In this document: in pieces, positions 46,700-59,335 of the stretch
Numbering within the stretch: the first letter of the stretch is position 1
Layout of the letters: every line of letters starts with the position of its first letter
NCBI GenBank assembly: GCA_026419785.1
Contig: JAODTK010005922.1
Span: 558,001 to 622,000 of the forward strand
Length of the DNA stretch: 64,000 bases
Origin: Sclerodactyla briareus
Lineage: Eukaryota; Echinodermata; Holothuroidea; Dendrochirotida; Sclerodactylidae
Reading direction: 5' to 3'
Position numbers and translations under genes: made by a program
Notes under the pieces: generated by a model
Database searches by the model: none
What the model was told of the DNA's origin: nothing
What the model saw: only the letters and a program-made list of their open reading frames with translations

Positions 46700-46805
46700 C
46701 ACTTCTCTGGGAACGCGGTGGTGGCTAATAGTGAGACTAGGAGCATGGGATTTGGCCCCCATGGCGAACCAATCCCGCCTCGGCGGCTGAATTCTAGTCG
46801 CACTC
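46700..46805 (+). repeat. tRNA-derived SINE-like unit
   Basis: A-box-like GTGGCTAATAGTGAGACTAG (46,720) and B-box-like GGCGAACCAATCCCGCC (46,762) lie in tRNA-like order, with a GGAGCATGGGATTTGGCCCC segment between them in the position of the anticodon arm. GCGG / CGGCGG ends could pair. Probably a SINE head or tRNA pseudogene; the 3' end is not defined. Confidence 0.5.
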
Positions 46806-48425
46806 AAGTATCAAATTGCTTTATCGTACCATTAACCTGAGAGCACTTACAAATGGCACAGTCATTACTGATGGACTATTTGGACAAAAGTCTATATGGT
46901 CAACCACACTGGAATGTGTGGTCCATGCCGTGATATCATGTTAATATAAAATACAAGGGAAGGAGGGTAATTTTAAATGTACATTACATGTATATAATGG
47001 AGTGTTTAATGCTACCAGGCTTTACCCAGACCACCGCTTTGTAGGAGTGCGTTTCGAAGTAATAGACCCCTTTTGCCGCAACATGTGGCTGACTTCCCCT
47101 CCCGATTCACGCCTAGCAGTGCAAGTTCCCTTGTGCAAGCTTTCTCATGTGGAAACGTAACTACTTGCACACAAGCCAGCTCGTAATAATTCTGTAACGA
47201 AAGTAGCCCACCGAGGCGCTCGTATACGTATCCAAGAAAAGACTTGTGCCGTCATACCCAAATCCCCTTATTGGGGCCGCACTCTCACAATGTAAGTGTT
47301 TGGACTGATGGAATGCCACATCAACATTAGATTTGATTCTACCTGACGATTCCCCGAAAGCGAACTCACCTGAAACAGCAAGTTCTCGTCACAGGCTGGT
47401 CTAATGCTTTACAACCTGACAAGCCACTACCTAAATCATACCGTATTACCCCCTCCCCAGCGACTGATAACCTCCCCCATAGATTTACGATCAGTCCTTC
47501 GCCAGGCTCCACTCTCGACAAGGTTTTATAAGGGTGTTCGCAGGATTTGCCTTCATTGGGCCATGGTCCGTACCAGAGCCCTCATGATACGACCCTAGAG
47601 TTCTCATAGTCATTATGGTGGATCAAGATCTGCATTTGTCACTCATCATTTCTTGCTGTCCGGTGTGACATAACTGAAAGCAAATCAGCCAAAATCCATA
47701 GTAACGAATGGTTGTTTGGAGGGGGGGGGGGGGGGACGGAACGCAATATCCCGAGAAGCTTATTCCACTCGTTGACGAGTACTAGTTAAAATCGCCTATC
47801 GCCGAGAGACATATCTACTAAGTTCGGAATCACCAAAAGGTTACTATCATCTCATGCGATGACCTTAAAGTTCGTCCTGGGACTACCTTGCACCTGGCAA
47901 CTTAAGTAGAGGGCATAGAGTTTAGACACTTGTATTCAAAAACCAGATTCTTACAAACAATACGCTTGGGAATCGACCAACCATTGAAGTTCATTAATAA
48001 AAGGGGTTTGCCTTACTCGCCTGCTTGCTTTAAAAATACACGCGGGCAGCGCTCATTCAAAATGAAACTATGCATGTAAGAAACGGCCTGGTCTTTTAAG
48101 ACAGATACGAAAACAGGGCATGACAATAATCAAGCCGGGATGTAACTAAGGCGCGAACTACATGGGGACAAGTGTTACATCAATATATCTGCGGATACCC
48201 CATATGTTCCTAATTTGGAAGTTAACAGATTGTCTCAGATGAGTGATCTGTGGTCACTAATGACATAGAGGAGTTAAAGAGAACCCCAAGTTGCGAACAC
48301 AACAGTTGGGATTATATCCGGATGCACCAATAGTAAGTTTATGGGTGGAAGCAGCTTTTGATTTTGCTTTGAGGCTGCGATGAATAACTCATTTTTTTAG
48401 AGTCATTTAGTTTCGATGGTTTTGT
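46806..48425. other. Unassigned sequence
   Basis: Poly(G) at 47,720-47,735. Around 47,760-48,000, TTATTCCACTCGTTGACGAG resembles the non-coding 3' part of LINEs of this window (compare TTATTCCATTCACGAGG at 25,389), but the match is too short to call. Confidence 0.3.
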
Positions 48426-48429
48426 TGAC

Positions 48430-50800
48430 TCATCCAGGACCGTACTTCACAAATACAGGTTGTCAAGCTGACTGATAGTAAGCATGGAGATCGCCTTCGA
48501 CTCTGGGATCAAAGGACACAATGCAACTGAATCTCATCATCGTTAGATGGTAATTAATATTGTTGCTTACGGATTGTCTCGCCCACAGTAGTGATGTAAG
48601 GTGGTGAAAAGAATTGGGCCGAGTACAGACCCCCTGGGGGACACAACAATCAGCAACAATCGGATCATATGATGACATGTACATTTACCTGTTTTGGTCC
48701 CAACCATTCAAATAGGAAGCGCACCATTCCAAAGTGCAAACCACGAACCCCAAACTCTGTCAGGCGTTTTTAGCAGAATGCCTGCTGGACTAGCAAAATG
48801 CCGTGCTATATCTAACATAGCGAAGATCACGACCTTATTGCAATCCATTTCAGTGACTATATCCATGGCAACTTTGACAAGAGCACTCTAAGTGCTGTGC
48901 ATAGCCTTATACGCTGACTGGAGGGGATCGATCAACTGGTTAGCATTCATTGCTTCGGTTCTGTAATTTTGCAAGTCCTCTCTATCAAGGGAGGGCTTTT
49001 TTAGCACCTGGCTTTATGAATTGCACGAGCGCGCATCATTAGGATACACCCGGTATCAGCGATTCATTGTCCGTAGGCAGTCAGTGCAATAAACATTATG
49101 CGAGAATGCGCTTTAAGCAGCCACGTAGGAAGCGGGGGGTCAGTAAGAAGGACGCAGTAGAGGACGCAGATATGAAATTCCTAAGGCAGTCCTTCAGTGA
49201 CACTAGCAAAGTGAGTAAGAGGATTGCGATAGCATGGACGTGCCACCCGGCAGGCCTCGACGACAGAGTCGGATCAATTCGACTCATCCCCCTCACTTAT
49301 TTCACGGAGCTTGGCACAGAAGAACCTAGAAAACATGTTGCTAAGCACACCTGACTATGACAACAGGTAGTGGTTCTAGATTGACTGTTCAACATATTGT
49401 TAACAGTACTGATACAACCTTGTTGTTTAGCGTTAGCAATATCTCGGTGACTAGTCCTGTTTTTCGCTTGTTAAATACATTCCTTGCCTTCCCTGTTCAT
49501 AGAGATGAAGTGCTCCCTTCCGCTGTTCTGAGCGAGTTTCTTTCTGCCATTTACGTTCAGCCCTACGGCCACTCACGATGGGCAGTGTGGACATCAGCGA
49601 TGTACCATGGCATACGCTTTCTGACTGGCCTGCGTGTTCGGAAGCAGGCGCAAATTCATCAGTAATTTTGGTGGTTGTTGAGTTACCAATGGAACATTAT
49701 CGAACTGAGATCCCCGCTGGAATATCACTCAACATACTGGAAAAGGTATCGGAAAAAAACAAAGCTGGTTTTGATCCGTACTTTTGTACTTTCTGTTTCT
49801 TTGCCGATCGTTTCGCTGTGGCTTGAAGAATTGCTTTGAAACCTTAGACTGTAGTGATCAGAGATGAGGTTTTCAAGAACGTCACAAACGCTGATCAGCT
49901 CATCATCAGGACGTAGAACACGTGATCCCAAATAGGACCATGATTTGTGGGTTGGGGTTGTTACTGCTGATGGCAAATTACAACGGAAGTTCAATGGCCT
50001 CATACCATTTAACTCACATCTACTTTGATCGTCCCAGTAGATGTTGAAATCACCAACAAGTAGCGATTTACCCGGTAGCATGTATTTCATCAGGAGGATT
50101 CAACCTCAGTAGGAAGTCAGAGACTGTAAAGCCATTGGCTGTGGACGGATGGGGTCTATACACCACAAAAAGGTTGAAACGTAAGTAGTGGTCAGTGACC
50201 CGGATATGTTCAAAGTATTGGTAATTCATGGGCCGGGAGATCCACGCAGTTTTCAGGTGACGAACTTTAGAGTATACCAATGTCCATGCCCCTCCCTCGC
50301 AGGCCTGATGGTCGGGGTACATTGGAGGGAGGTGTACCCTGGGGGGTTAACTCACCAATGATGACGTCGTCGTCATGCCGCAGCCCGTTCAAGTCAGAAT
50401 CATAGATCAATGTCATGCTCTTGGACATAAATCAGCAATTAAGTTGTCTTATTGTTGACTGACCGAACGTTCAACAAACAGGTACTGATCGAAGTTGGGG
50501 AAGGTGGTGTTCAATGTTACGCGTTTAAGGTTTGAAAAGTTTACGCCCTGATGGACATGGCGACGGGACATTCTAAATTTCCTTTGGCGAGGTGACCCCC
50601 CTGTGCAGGGTATTTAAACAGATCACAGGATTTAAAATCCGAACAATGCTTGAGTCTGGTAGACCTGAAAAGTATGGAAGATTACGCAATTGGGGTTTTC
50701 CCTCGAATACACAATGTGGTCCGGGGAACACCAACAATGGATCTTCACGGTAGGACCATGTGAAGACGATTGAGCAAACGGACAGCGTCAATAACAACTG
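48430..50800 (-). mobile_element. Best-preserved LINE: endonuclease plus reverse transcriptase, minus strand
   Basis: Reading down from 50,800, 5' sequence and the ORF2 start (a LNVRSV-like word near 50,470) come first. Then follows an AP-endonuclease domain resembling CEGGAWTLVYSKVRHLKTAW (near 50,300-50,240), HYLRFNLFVVYRPHPST (near 50,150), LLVGDFNIYWDDQSRCELNG (near 50,070-50,010) and ENLISDHYSLRFQS (near 49,870). The reverse transcriptase has an AYKA-like fingers region (near 48,920), RLTEFGVRGLHFGMVRFL, DCCVPQG (near 48,650) and SFDPRVEGDLHAY downstream of the damaged catalytic box (near 48,530). This arrangement fits the CR1/Crack group of the CR1 superfamily. Multiple frame shifts and stops; 3' end not identified. 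Length fits a nearly full ORF2 lacking its C-terminus. Confidence 0.85.
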
Positions 50801-51275
50801 TAGAACATAAATTGCCAGCGCCCAAACATTACACTAGGGCAGCTTACCGTGGTAGTAAGGAAAGCTAGGGCTCATCACAATCAAAAAACGTTGGACAAGA
50901 AGTCCAAGTCGAAAGTCATGGAAAAAATCACACAAGAAAATAACGATTCCCGCTTATAGGGGTATAAACGGTTGTGAATAGTAGATCATGCAGACAAACA
51001 ATTATTGCAATATGGTAGAGCAAAATGAAACCCCATAAAACTAGGATGAAAAGTGGCAGCGACAGACAGTGCCTGTACCTAGTGGAACATAGTAGGTACT
51101 TTATCAAGATTATGTTAGCAGTTTGACAAATTAAACATGGCTGAAAATAAATCTATAAAAAACATCCTTAGGCAAGAATTGTAAAGAAGACTAATGGTGG
51201 CGCCGTGCAGAAAGGTAATGCCAGATAAAAGGCAGCAGGAAAAATCAGGAATATATTGACGTCTTAAACACAAGA
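50801..51275. other. Unassigned sequence, possibly LINE 5' region
   Basis: It lies directly 5' of the minus-strand LINE and could include its untranslated region. Nothing diagnostic. Confidence 0.3.
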
Positions 51276-51278
51276 CTA

Positions 51279-51775
51279 ATGTCTGAGAGGCTCTCTTAAC
51301 GCAGCGGCATGCAATCCAGTGAGGGGATCGGGGTCCCATGGATCACCCTGGATACGAGGGAGAACAGCTCCAGAGCCAGAAGAAAGAGATGGTTGCAAAA
51401 GGAACAAGATTTTCAGGAACCAACATATGGTCCAATTCAGGCACATCTTTTGCCTCTTGTGTGGAGGAGAATGTGATGATCTGTGGAGGTTGGGGTGTAG
51501 GGAGCCCCCATAGCTGTACGATCAGTCCCGCTCATGAAGGTTGTCGGGGATGCAGTGCCACTCTGGCCATGGTAACAGCCACTGGGACTATGCTGAGAGG
51601 CTCTCTTACCGCAGCGGCATGCAGTCTGGTGATGGGGGTCGGGGGTCCCATGGATCACCCTGGATACGACGGATAACAGCTCCCAAGTCAGTAGAAAGAG
51701 ATGGTTGAGACAGTTGCAAAAGGAACAGGATTTTCCCGGGAACCAACATATGACCCCTTTCGGGCACTTAGGGGC
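51279..51775 (+). repeat. Tandem duplication, ~313-bp period
   Basis: The block starting CTGAGAGGCTCTCTTA at 51,279 recurs at 51,592. Both contain GCAGCGGCATGCA, GGTCCCATGGATCACCCTGG and AGAAAGAGATGGTTG, ending near an AACCAACATATG word (51,419 and 51,742). Similarity is higher than in most repeats here, so the duplication is comparatively recent. Translated open frames repeat the same peptide words but show no known domain. Confidence 0.75.
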
Positions 51776-54700
51776 ATATCGTCAACGTCGGTGTGGTGCG
51801 GCAAATGTGTTGTGATGAGCGGGGAGGCCGGATGTAGGGACCGGGAGAAGAGAAAAATGCATAATGACTGCTCGTCTGCCTGATGCATGGCAATGGCAGG
51901 ATACGACTGAGAATCTCTCGTTGATGAGCGTTCCTCGCAAGGGTCCTGAAGAAGATCCTGCTAGGAATCTGACTGCCTCTTTGAGTCAAATATTGCTGGG
52001 GGGGTGGGGACAAGTCAATAGTGTATGGCCACCGATCGCGACCAGTGCGTTTGAAAAAAAAAAAAAAAAAGGCACTGAGCGGACGGATAGGACCACCCGC
52101 GGCACCCGGCGGACAAGAAAATAGGTAACTATGCAAGAAGGTATTTGTAGGGAGGCTTAGCTGTGGGGAGAATCCATGGCCATCTTGTCAGTAATTAGGT
52201 CCCAATTAAAGCGCCCATAGTTCCATGATGGCAGCGGTCCTAACGTATCACAGCTGAAATTATGTGCATCAAGCAATGGTAAATTTAGTGATTTTCTTGA
52301 TCTGTTTAATGTGGCCGTCACAGCACCTGGCCTCCCAATGATGGGCCAGCAGAGTCACATCTAGCCACTTGGCAAAATGCATTCATGTCCGCCCCCAGGA
52401 TTTGATGTCCCCCGACTCCCCTAACTGGCGATAGGTTGTGTAAAAAGCAGCGTGATGAGTAGTTCATGATGTCATCAGAACAGGGGTGAAGTGAGCTGTG
52501 TTACGGTAGGGTGGAAGGTCAGCGTCGTTTTCTGGGGGCCAAACGGCTGCAGGGGGGGATAATTATCTGTTGGTCTGGCTGCAACTCGAAGCTCTTGCAC
52601 AGCTGTTACTGTTCCCCGTGGTGGAGTGGGGGTGGGTGGGGAAGACCTGCAAGGAGAACCACAATAGCGTTGATGATACTTCCTGATCAAGACAGTGTTA
52701 CATTTGTCTCTGTCCTGTGAAGTGGAAAAGGTTAGCAAGCCCTTCGGAATCCTGCTGTAGTGCCACTGCAAGAAGTGAAAGGGACCACCCAAGGCTGGTG
52801 CAAGTCCCGGGGAGGGGGACCGGCTGTAATATCCACCCCTGTGAATGATCTCTCTGGTATCAGGGCGGGACGACTGACCCGGTCCCAGAATGACAGTGCC
52901 ATGGTGCCACGCCGCATAATGGCTTGACACCCAAGAGTAGTAACATACGAAAGGCCCAAATGGTCAGTGAAAATTACTCAATTTTTGTTACTCCCCATCA
53001 CTCACAGCAGCAAGCCCTGCCAAACTTGAGGTCAATCAGCTACTGAAAAATAGGGAGGGCTTCAACTGAACTGTGCTTCATCCGATAAGCATGCATCCAG
53101 GGTGCCACTCTGTGAGGAGGAGTAGTTTTAACATCTCGATTGGTCCAGTGCTTCAGGTTCCAGTTAGTTAATATGCGAATTGATACAAATGGTCATTCGG
53201 AGCCACACGAAAGAACCTGACATTTACCCCTCCACACAAAATTTCAGCAAGGGGGTCTTCTCAGTTGAGGAGATTCACCCCACACATACATATATATACA
53301 GACAGACAGATGTACAAATGACAAAGTGATCAATGTCTCCTCTTGAACAAAGTTCAGCTGGGACTGGAAAAATCCCCTGATAGTGTTGTCCACCTGGGTT
53401 TGGGCAATGTTTTGGGGCAACCAACAAAGTTTATGTTTATTACATAGCTTTGAGAACAATGGCACAAAAGCTCAAATAACACATATATCGATATATCTAT
53501 ATTTGGGGTTGATCTAGAATGGGAACACTGTTCTGCGAATATTATTGTAGACAGAGAGTGCTACACAAAGAAACATGATGTGCCATTTTTTGTGTAGGCG
53601 AAGCCACATTTTTATATCATGCCAGTAATATCCTCCATCATGGCCATTTTGAGGACTTGTGACCTTCACCCTATGGAAGTAGGGGTTTAGGTGAAATTGT
53701 TCTGTTCCAAACAGCAAACATTATGCATCAAAGTTTGTTTTGTGTTTGTTTGGCTCTTTATGTTCATTGTTTGCTCTATAGATGAAGGTATAAAAATCTG
53801 CAAATTACTTCATGGTGAAACATTGACTTAGTTAGGAAGGGAATGTTACTACCGGGTCAAGGAATTCAACAGCTTTGTCACCAGGTAGTTGCCTATGCAA
53901 TTTTCCATATATATATGAAAATATATATATATATGAAAAACATAGATGAAACCTGATATTACTGTTGTCTTCCTGTTTCTTCTTGTATTGGACAAGTAAT
54001 ATGTAGTTGTCATAAACTGTTTTTTCACGAAATTCTTTCAAGATGGGCCTGTTCAGGGGGTCTTGGGCCACCAATTTTCCACAATCACGCAGAAATTAAC
54101 ACAAAACCACAGAGTGTTCACATTTAATCACAGAATGTCACATGGTTCACCCCAATTGCCATGTGCCTTTGATGTTTGTGCACAAGTCACACAGTTGACT
54201 AACACATCATGCAATCTCCGGCAATGTCAGTGGAGGAGGAGGACCATGTGGCTTGTTGTGATGACCATGAATTCATCCGAACACTGGGATATTAGGCAAT
54301 TATCGATGCGTGAAATAATGGGCGATCATAACGGACGACGTGTGATTGTGATGATTTTAAAAAACCAGCTCCCTCACATTGTTACTATTTTTAGACGCAA
54401 TTGTCCATGCATTAAATATGTGCGAACATACAGATTTGCGGATTCCGTGTGTGGCTCATGAATGGTACTCCTATAGCATATATATAGATAGGAGGCATTA
54501 GCTCCAACGCTCAGTAGAGCTCCGAATGCAAAACCATGATTGCCAAGTTTGGTGCCCATTGGTAACCCAAAGGGAATTCCGCAGTGCTGTTGGACCAGGC
54601 TGTCTCTGACTGTCCCACGCACCCACGGGTGTGAAATAAAGTGTGGACCTGTGAGGTGAGTGCTGTATGTGACAGCCCTATTGAGGACGTATTCCCGGGG

Positions 54701-54835
54701 GCGACACGATTGAAGTGACATAAGAATGTTGCGGAAAGCCAGAAATACATGCAATCTAGTATGGTGTGACAAGTCACTACTGACCAGGGGTAATATTTAT
54801 GAAGCACTCTGATCATGTGGAGAAAAGCACTGTAT
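51776..54835. other. Unassigned sequence with simple repeats
   Basis: Contains A(17) at 52,055-52,071 and an ATAT tract at 53,906-53,935. The minus strand is open for 151 codons at 52,930-52,475 (proline-rich, no domain), and 132-codon stretches are open on both strands near 54.1-54.8 kb. I could not support a gene for any of these. Confidence 0.3.
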
Positions 54836-54836
54836 A

Positions 54837-54866
54837 TTATTAGTATTATTATTATTATTATTATTA
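54837..54866 (+). repeat. (ATT)n microsatellite
   Basis: ATTATT repeats at the 3' end of the minus-strand LINE-like fragment that follows. Confidence 0.9.
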
Positions 54867-55145
54867 GTCTATGCTGGGCAGAGAAGGCCAATTCACACTT
54901 GCAGCGATTGCTCTCACCACTCTATTGAGACGTCATCCTCCCTCAACCAGCCTTCAGAAGCTCTCCGCCACCTGACTCCCTCGTCGTCTCCGCCCTCCAT
55001 CCTTCCTTTGGTTATTTCCTCGAAATTCCACGCTTTCCTCGGAACCATATCCCATACCTCCTAAGCACATGCCTGTATAACTGCACACTTTTCTCAATCT
55101 ATCCCAAGCTGCGTCTACTCATCTCTTCAACTACCCACACATCCA
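54867..55145 (-). mobile_element. LINE C-terminal fragment (arginine-rich), minus strand
   Basis: The minus-strand reading gives YTGMCLGGMGYGSEE in one frame, or LYRHVLRRYGIWFRGKRG in another, then GGRRRRGS near 54,985, then VRAIAASVNWPS. This resembles the L-RWxGHVxRR...GRRxRGRPxxxW ending of some LINE-encoded reverse transcriptases. The ATTATTATT tail at 54,837-54,866 sits where a 3' tail would be expected. Frame-broken and short, so moderate confidence. Confidence 0.5.
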
Positions 55146-55885
55146 CACCCAAGCAATAGAGACTAAGATATCTCAACAGTAACTTCACATTTAATCTTTG
55201 TCAAAATCCAAACCGATCCACACAAAGACACAGATATCAGGTGTGCAAGGGGCTAACACAGACGGACAGTGTCAACAGACGAAACTGACATGGTAAGTAG
55301 ATAAGGTACAGTTGCCATGTCAGTTCTGATGCCCATCATCCGAATGGAGAATGGAATGATGAAATACTCAGCAAGGCAAATGCCAGAAGTGTCTAAGTTC
55401 CAGGAGTCTGGTTTCGTTGATCATCTTCCAAACCGTGTCAGTTAACGGTTTTGACGGTTGGAGTGCTGATGTTCACCAACAGATTTTATAAACAATCTGG
55501 GTAGTACGTTGCAACGCGGGAACTATTACTAGGAGCATCCAAACACATGAATATCACAGAGATTTCTGGGGTTGTCAATCAGATACGGTATGGAAAGACA
55601 TTATTCAAAGCAATTCACCACTGATATATATGAAGGGAACAATGGGGGCGCTATTAGATTTGTGTATGACGCAACGGTTGAGGACAATAACATCCCAGAA
55701 ATAGACAACACATGGTGCTGTGCTGTAGCTCAAACTACACAGATGTACCAAGACAATGTACAATGTGATTATAAATGTCAGATTAGGAGGCCAAGAAGGC
55801 AGTTTCAAACAATGGCTATTGTGCCGCTCGGTAAAGACTTTTGACCATGATCTTCATTCGCCCAACATGTCTCGCACGTCAATAA
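55146..55885. other. Unassigned sequence
   Basis: An open stretch at 55,572-55,844 (contains GNNGGAIRFVYDATVEDN) has no recognised family and no strong splice context. Confidence 0.3.
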
Positions 55886-55889
55886 ACAT

Positions 55890-56105
55890 TCTGCATAATG
55901 GGCTGCACGGACCCACAGTGACACTGGGGCCTTGGGTCCTAATCCCTGGGCACCCTGGAGGTACGGCTCTTAGACCATCAATATGCTCGAACATCAGCAC
56001 TGTGCTGCAACCTAATTTCGAGGAGATACAAGATTTTGCAGTAGTATTTCAAAGATTGGGCCCCAGGGCCCAAACTGGGCCCAACACCCCCATGACCCTC
56101 TACTA
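55890..56105 (+). repeat. Copy of the ~145-bp repeat of the window start
   Basis: About 1.5 units with GGGGCCTTGGGTCC, CCCTGG-GTACGGCTCTTAGACC, ATATGCTCGAACATCAGC, ACTGTGCTGCAA and GGGCCCCAGGGCCC, in the same order as at 556-1,262. Confidence 0.6.
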
Positions 56106-57225
56106 AGGATGTTAAACGTTAGTTGTGGAGGAGATGTATTTCAAATCATTTGTGAAAATTTCAGAAAATGGGCTCACAGACCTTCATTATTTACAATAAT
56201 GCAAGTAGACTGGGACTGGTCTCACTGTGAGCTTGAATTTCTTGTTTGCGTTTCCAAACTGTACAGTTGATTCAGTCACAAAGAAATAATGGTTTTTACA
56301 TTTTTAACTTATCTGTGATTTCAGTTCTATCAACGCCTCACCATGAGAGGAAATAGAATTTGATTGAACCAGGGGCTAGTAAGATACCTGGATAAAGGCT
56401 ATATAGTCATACAGCGCTGCAAGAAAGCAGCCGCATTAATATGAATGGAACGCGGCATGGTTAAATAAAATGCTAATTGACCTCAAGATGGCTCCTTCAA
56501 AGAGGCTTGAAAGCACAACACGTGAATTTACTGCCAATGGACACACAACTAATAGGCTTCAAAAACTGGCCAAATGAGAATTAATTAAGGGCCGATGGAT
56601 TGCCACCCCAGCCTGGAATTATGCACTTGTGCTTAGCATTCATTAGGCATCGGGGTGGTGAGGCTCCAAATGGGGTAAGTTGAATAACTGGAATGGATTG
56701 ACAAGAAACAATGAATGCTATTTGCTGGGAAATTATGGGATGGGCGACCAGCAGACACAGGGTGGGGAGACAAATCATTTTATTTTCTCTTCGTAGGTCT
56801 ATACTTTTATAATAACCCACAAGCCACCCCAGGGCCGAGGTTAGAAACTTTTGTGGACGAAAAATTTAATAATATCACAGTATCTTATATTTGGAGCCAT
56901 GAATTATCTAATACCTAGGAAATTCAAACAAGGATCTTGTATTTCATGTGACATGAAATAATACTTATACCTCCTAACTAGGGATTTTTTTTTTTCCCAA
57001 CAAAATTTTTACTTGCCCAACATTGCATACGGAAAGTGGACTTTTGTCAGGGCAAGTACTCTTTTTAGGGGGGTACAATCAATTGCCCTCAATAACACTG
57101 GATGCAGGTGCAATTTACAACTATAAGGCTCTGCCCTCATACAAATCTTACACTCGGGCAAATGAAAATATAAAGTTAACATCAGGCCCTGCACCCTCTA
57201 GAAATTTGATCCTTTCCTTCTCCGT
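56106..57225. other. Unassigned sequence
   Basis: Contains a T run (56,987-56,996) and a short inverted repeat ACTTGCCC / GGGCAAGT at 57,012 and 57,050. No gene supported. Confidence 0.3.
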
Positions 57226-57231
57226 CATTAG

Positions 57232-57412
57232 GAATATGTTGTTTTTAGATCTCCCCTCGCGATCTCGTTTATGCTCTCATAGACAGAATCACTCACAAGC
57301 CGAGAAAATGACACTCACTCCAGAGGCTATTAGAAAATTATTTCTGGGAGATAAAATTGCACAGAGAAATACCATAAAAGAGAGAAGCATCTGCCCTAGT
57401 TCTGTTGAGTAG
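57232..57412 (+). CDS. Candidate terminal exon, family unknown
   Basis: It follows a good acceptor (CCTTTCCTTCTCCGTCATTAG) and stays open to a stop at 57,412. The translation ends ...AEKMTLTPEAIRKLFLGD then KIAQRNTIKERSICPSSVE. The frame is also open upstream to 57,023. No domain recognised and no obvious AATAAA close downstream. Could be chance. Confidence 0.25.
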
Positions 57413-58300
57413 CTTGCATGCTTGATCCTTTTGCTTCGATCCTTCACTGTAGATTATTTCTGTGCAAGTTCCCGTTATTGGTGCTCTGCGCATTTAGGCC
57501 ATGATCAGAAGAGTAATTGCACGAACTGCAATACTACAACTGAAAACACACTAATTGTAACTAGTAGGCCGATATTTCATGGCCTATCTAATTTAAAATC
57601 TATTTTTTTGTCCCATCATATTCATTGACTCTTTATCCATTGAATAGTCATACACAAATATAAGATACCATATTTATCACATTATGCATAGGAAAAAACA
57701 GGCAAATAGTGAGCCAACCAGTCAATTATGAATCCATATTTACAGCGGTACAGAAGAAACTCATGATAATACTGCATTAAAAAAAACTGCATTATGAAGA
57801 AGAAGAAAATTATACAGGGGAGGTTCAGTGAATTTATATTTAACAACAGTACATGCCTTTCATGCAGAAATTAGCTGAACAGTGCACAAATTTGGCTGAA
57901 TATGGTTTTTCTGAACAACTCAAAAGAAATGCAGATTTTTCATTTTGATACAATTTTTGATGGGTTTCCAAAAGTCCGAACCCTGCATGGTCCTATTCAT
58001 CGTTAATGAGCATGTGTGATCTCCCCTTCTCTCCTAAACAAGTGCTCAGATGATATCCTGACAGGGGGTAACCTGCTCCCACAGCCCCCATTTTACACCC
58101 CCCCCCCTCCTGTCCCTATAGATGGATCATTGAAACCCGACCCCATAGCTGGTTAACAGTAGGGTATTAGCTGACTTCTAAGCCTGGTCACACTGTTAAC
58201 AATAGTAATACCTATAACAATAGCGATCACATTGGAGCAAGTCACTCCAGAGCGATAAAGCCCACAATACAGAAGCCTACAGGGTGAACAAGCTGTGACT
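57413..58300. other. Unassigned sequence
   Basis: A/T-rich, with a C run at 58,098-58,106. Nothing recognised. Confidence 0.3.
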
Positions 58301-58304
58301 AGAA

Positions 58305-58680
58305 TGCAACCAGAAAGCCAAAAGGCTTAGTGATTCCTTGACTCATTCTGACAACATGTAGCCAGATCACAGGACAAATTGGAGATTGTACCAGCTCATC
58401 ATGGGCAAAACATAACGTCTGACAAATTCCCATTTTTCCCAACCAGCCAATGAGGTTCCTGTACTCTTGATAAGGAAGCTACACACTAAATCTCAAGGTT
58501 CCAGTAGACGTTGAGCTCTGGTGACCTCACATGACCTCTGACCTGATCCCAAACAATAGTGTTTCATGTACTGATCAAGGGGAACACACATACCAAGTAT
58601 GAGCTTTATCCTATCAGGTGTGGTCGTTGTTATCGGTGTTTACAAGCAAGCGACACTTGCACACACACACACACACACAT
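58305..58680 (+). mobile_element. Dispersed element with CA tail, copy 2 (short form)
   Basis: The head CAGAAAGCCAAAAGGCTTAG (58,310) matches the 38,765 copy over about 130 bp. It is followed by a single dimer's worth of internal sequence (CCAATGAGGTTCCTGTACTC, CTCTGGTGACCTCACATGAC, AACACACATACCAAGTATGA) and then a CA repeat at 58,659-58,679. Same order and orientation as copy 1, but without the multi-unit expansion. Confidence 0.7.
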
Positions 58681-58689
58681 TGTCATGAC

Positions 58690-59330
58690 TACATAGATCC
58701 CTCTGACTTCGTTCGCGGAATAAAAAATTGTCTGATGGTTTTCATCGTTAAATTTCATCGATAGTTTACCACCGCTCATGGGCTCGATCGCATTTTACTG
58801 TTAGTGTCCATGCGGGACCAGTGCTATTGGGGTCCTGCGTAAGCAATTAATTACATTGCGATCGTCATGCGTTACGAGACTTCCGACATTGATACTTATT
58901 TTCAACTAATGAAAAATAACAAGTTAAGCATACCTAGTATTCATTATACATAAGTAATCTGGCAACCTGATGACATACGAGTTCAATTTCCTTCGAGTGA
59001 AATATTTTATCAGTGGGTTCCTGTGCCCCCTCTAATTTTTAAAAAAACTGTGACAGCTGTGATGGTAATTTTGAGTTATAAATATTTACCACATTCTATG
59101 AGCTGAACTGCCTGTCTCTGTCATATTAATAGAGCATACAACAGGAGTTTCCATGCCAATAATATTAGAATTACCACTCCAGCCAGCTTCGATATTCAGT
59201 ATGAATTATCAAATTTGATCTCTGGAGGTGGATGACGCATCACGCATCAACAATAGGACTAGCATGGTCAAGTATAGACGTTGATCCCATGGTGAAAGGT
59301 TTTGTTCTCCTCGGTTTTCGAGAGAACCAG
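58690..59330. other. Unassigned sequence
   Basis: No element recognised. Confidence 0.3.
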
Positions 59331-59335
59331 TTTTA

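Noticed and set aside
52475-52930. 151-codon proline-rich open frame on the minus strand
   Set aside because: Composition follows local C/G-rich sequence; a second frame is open over the same bases; no family signature.
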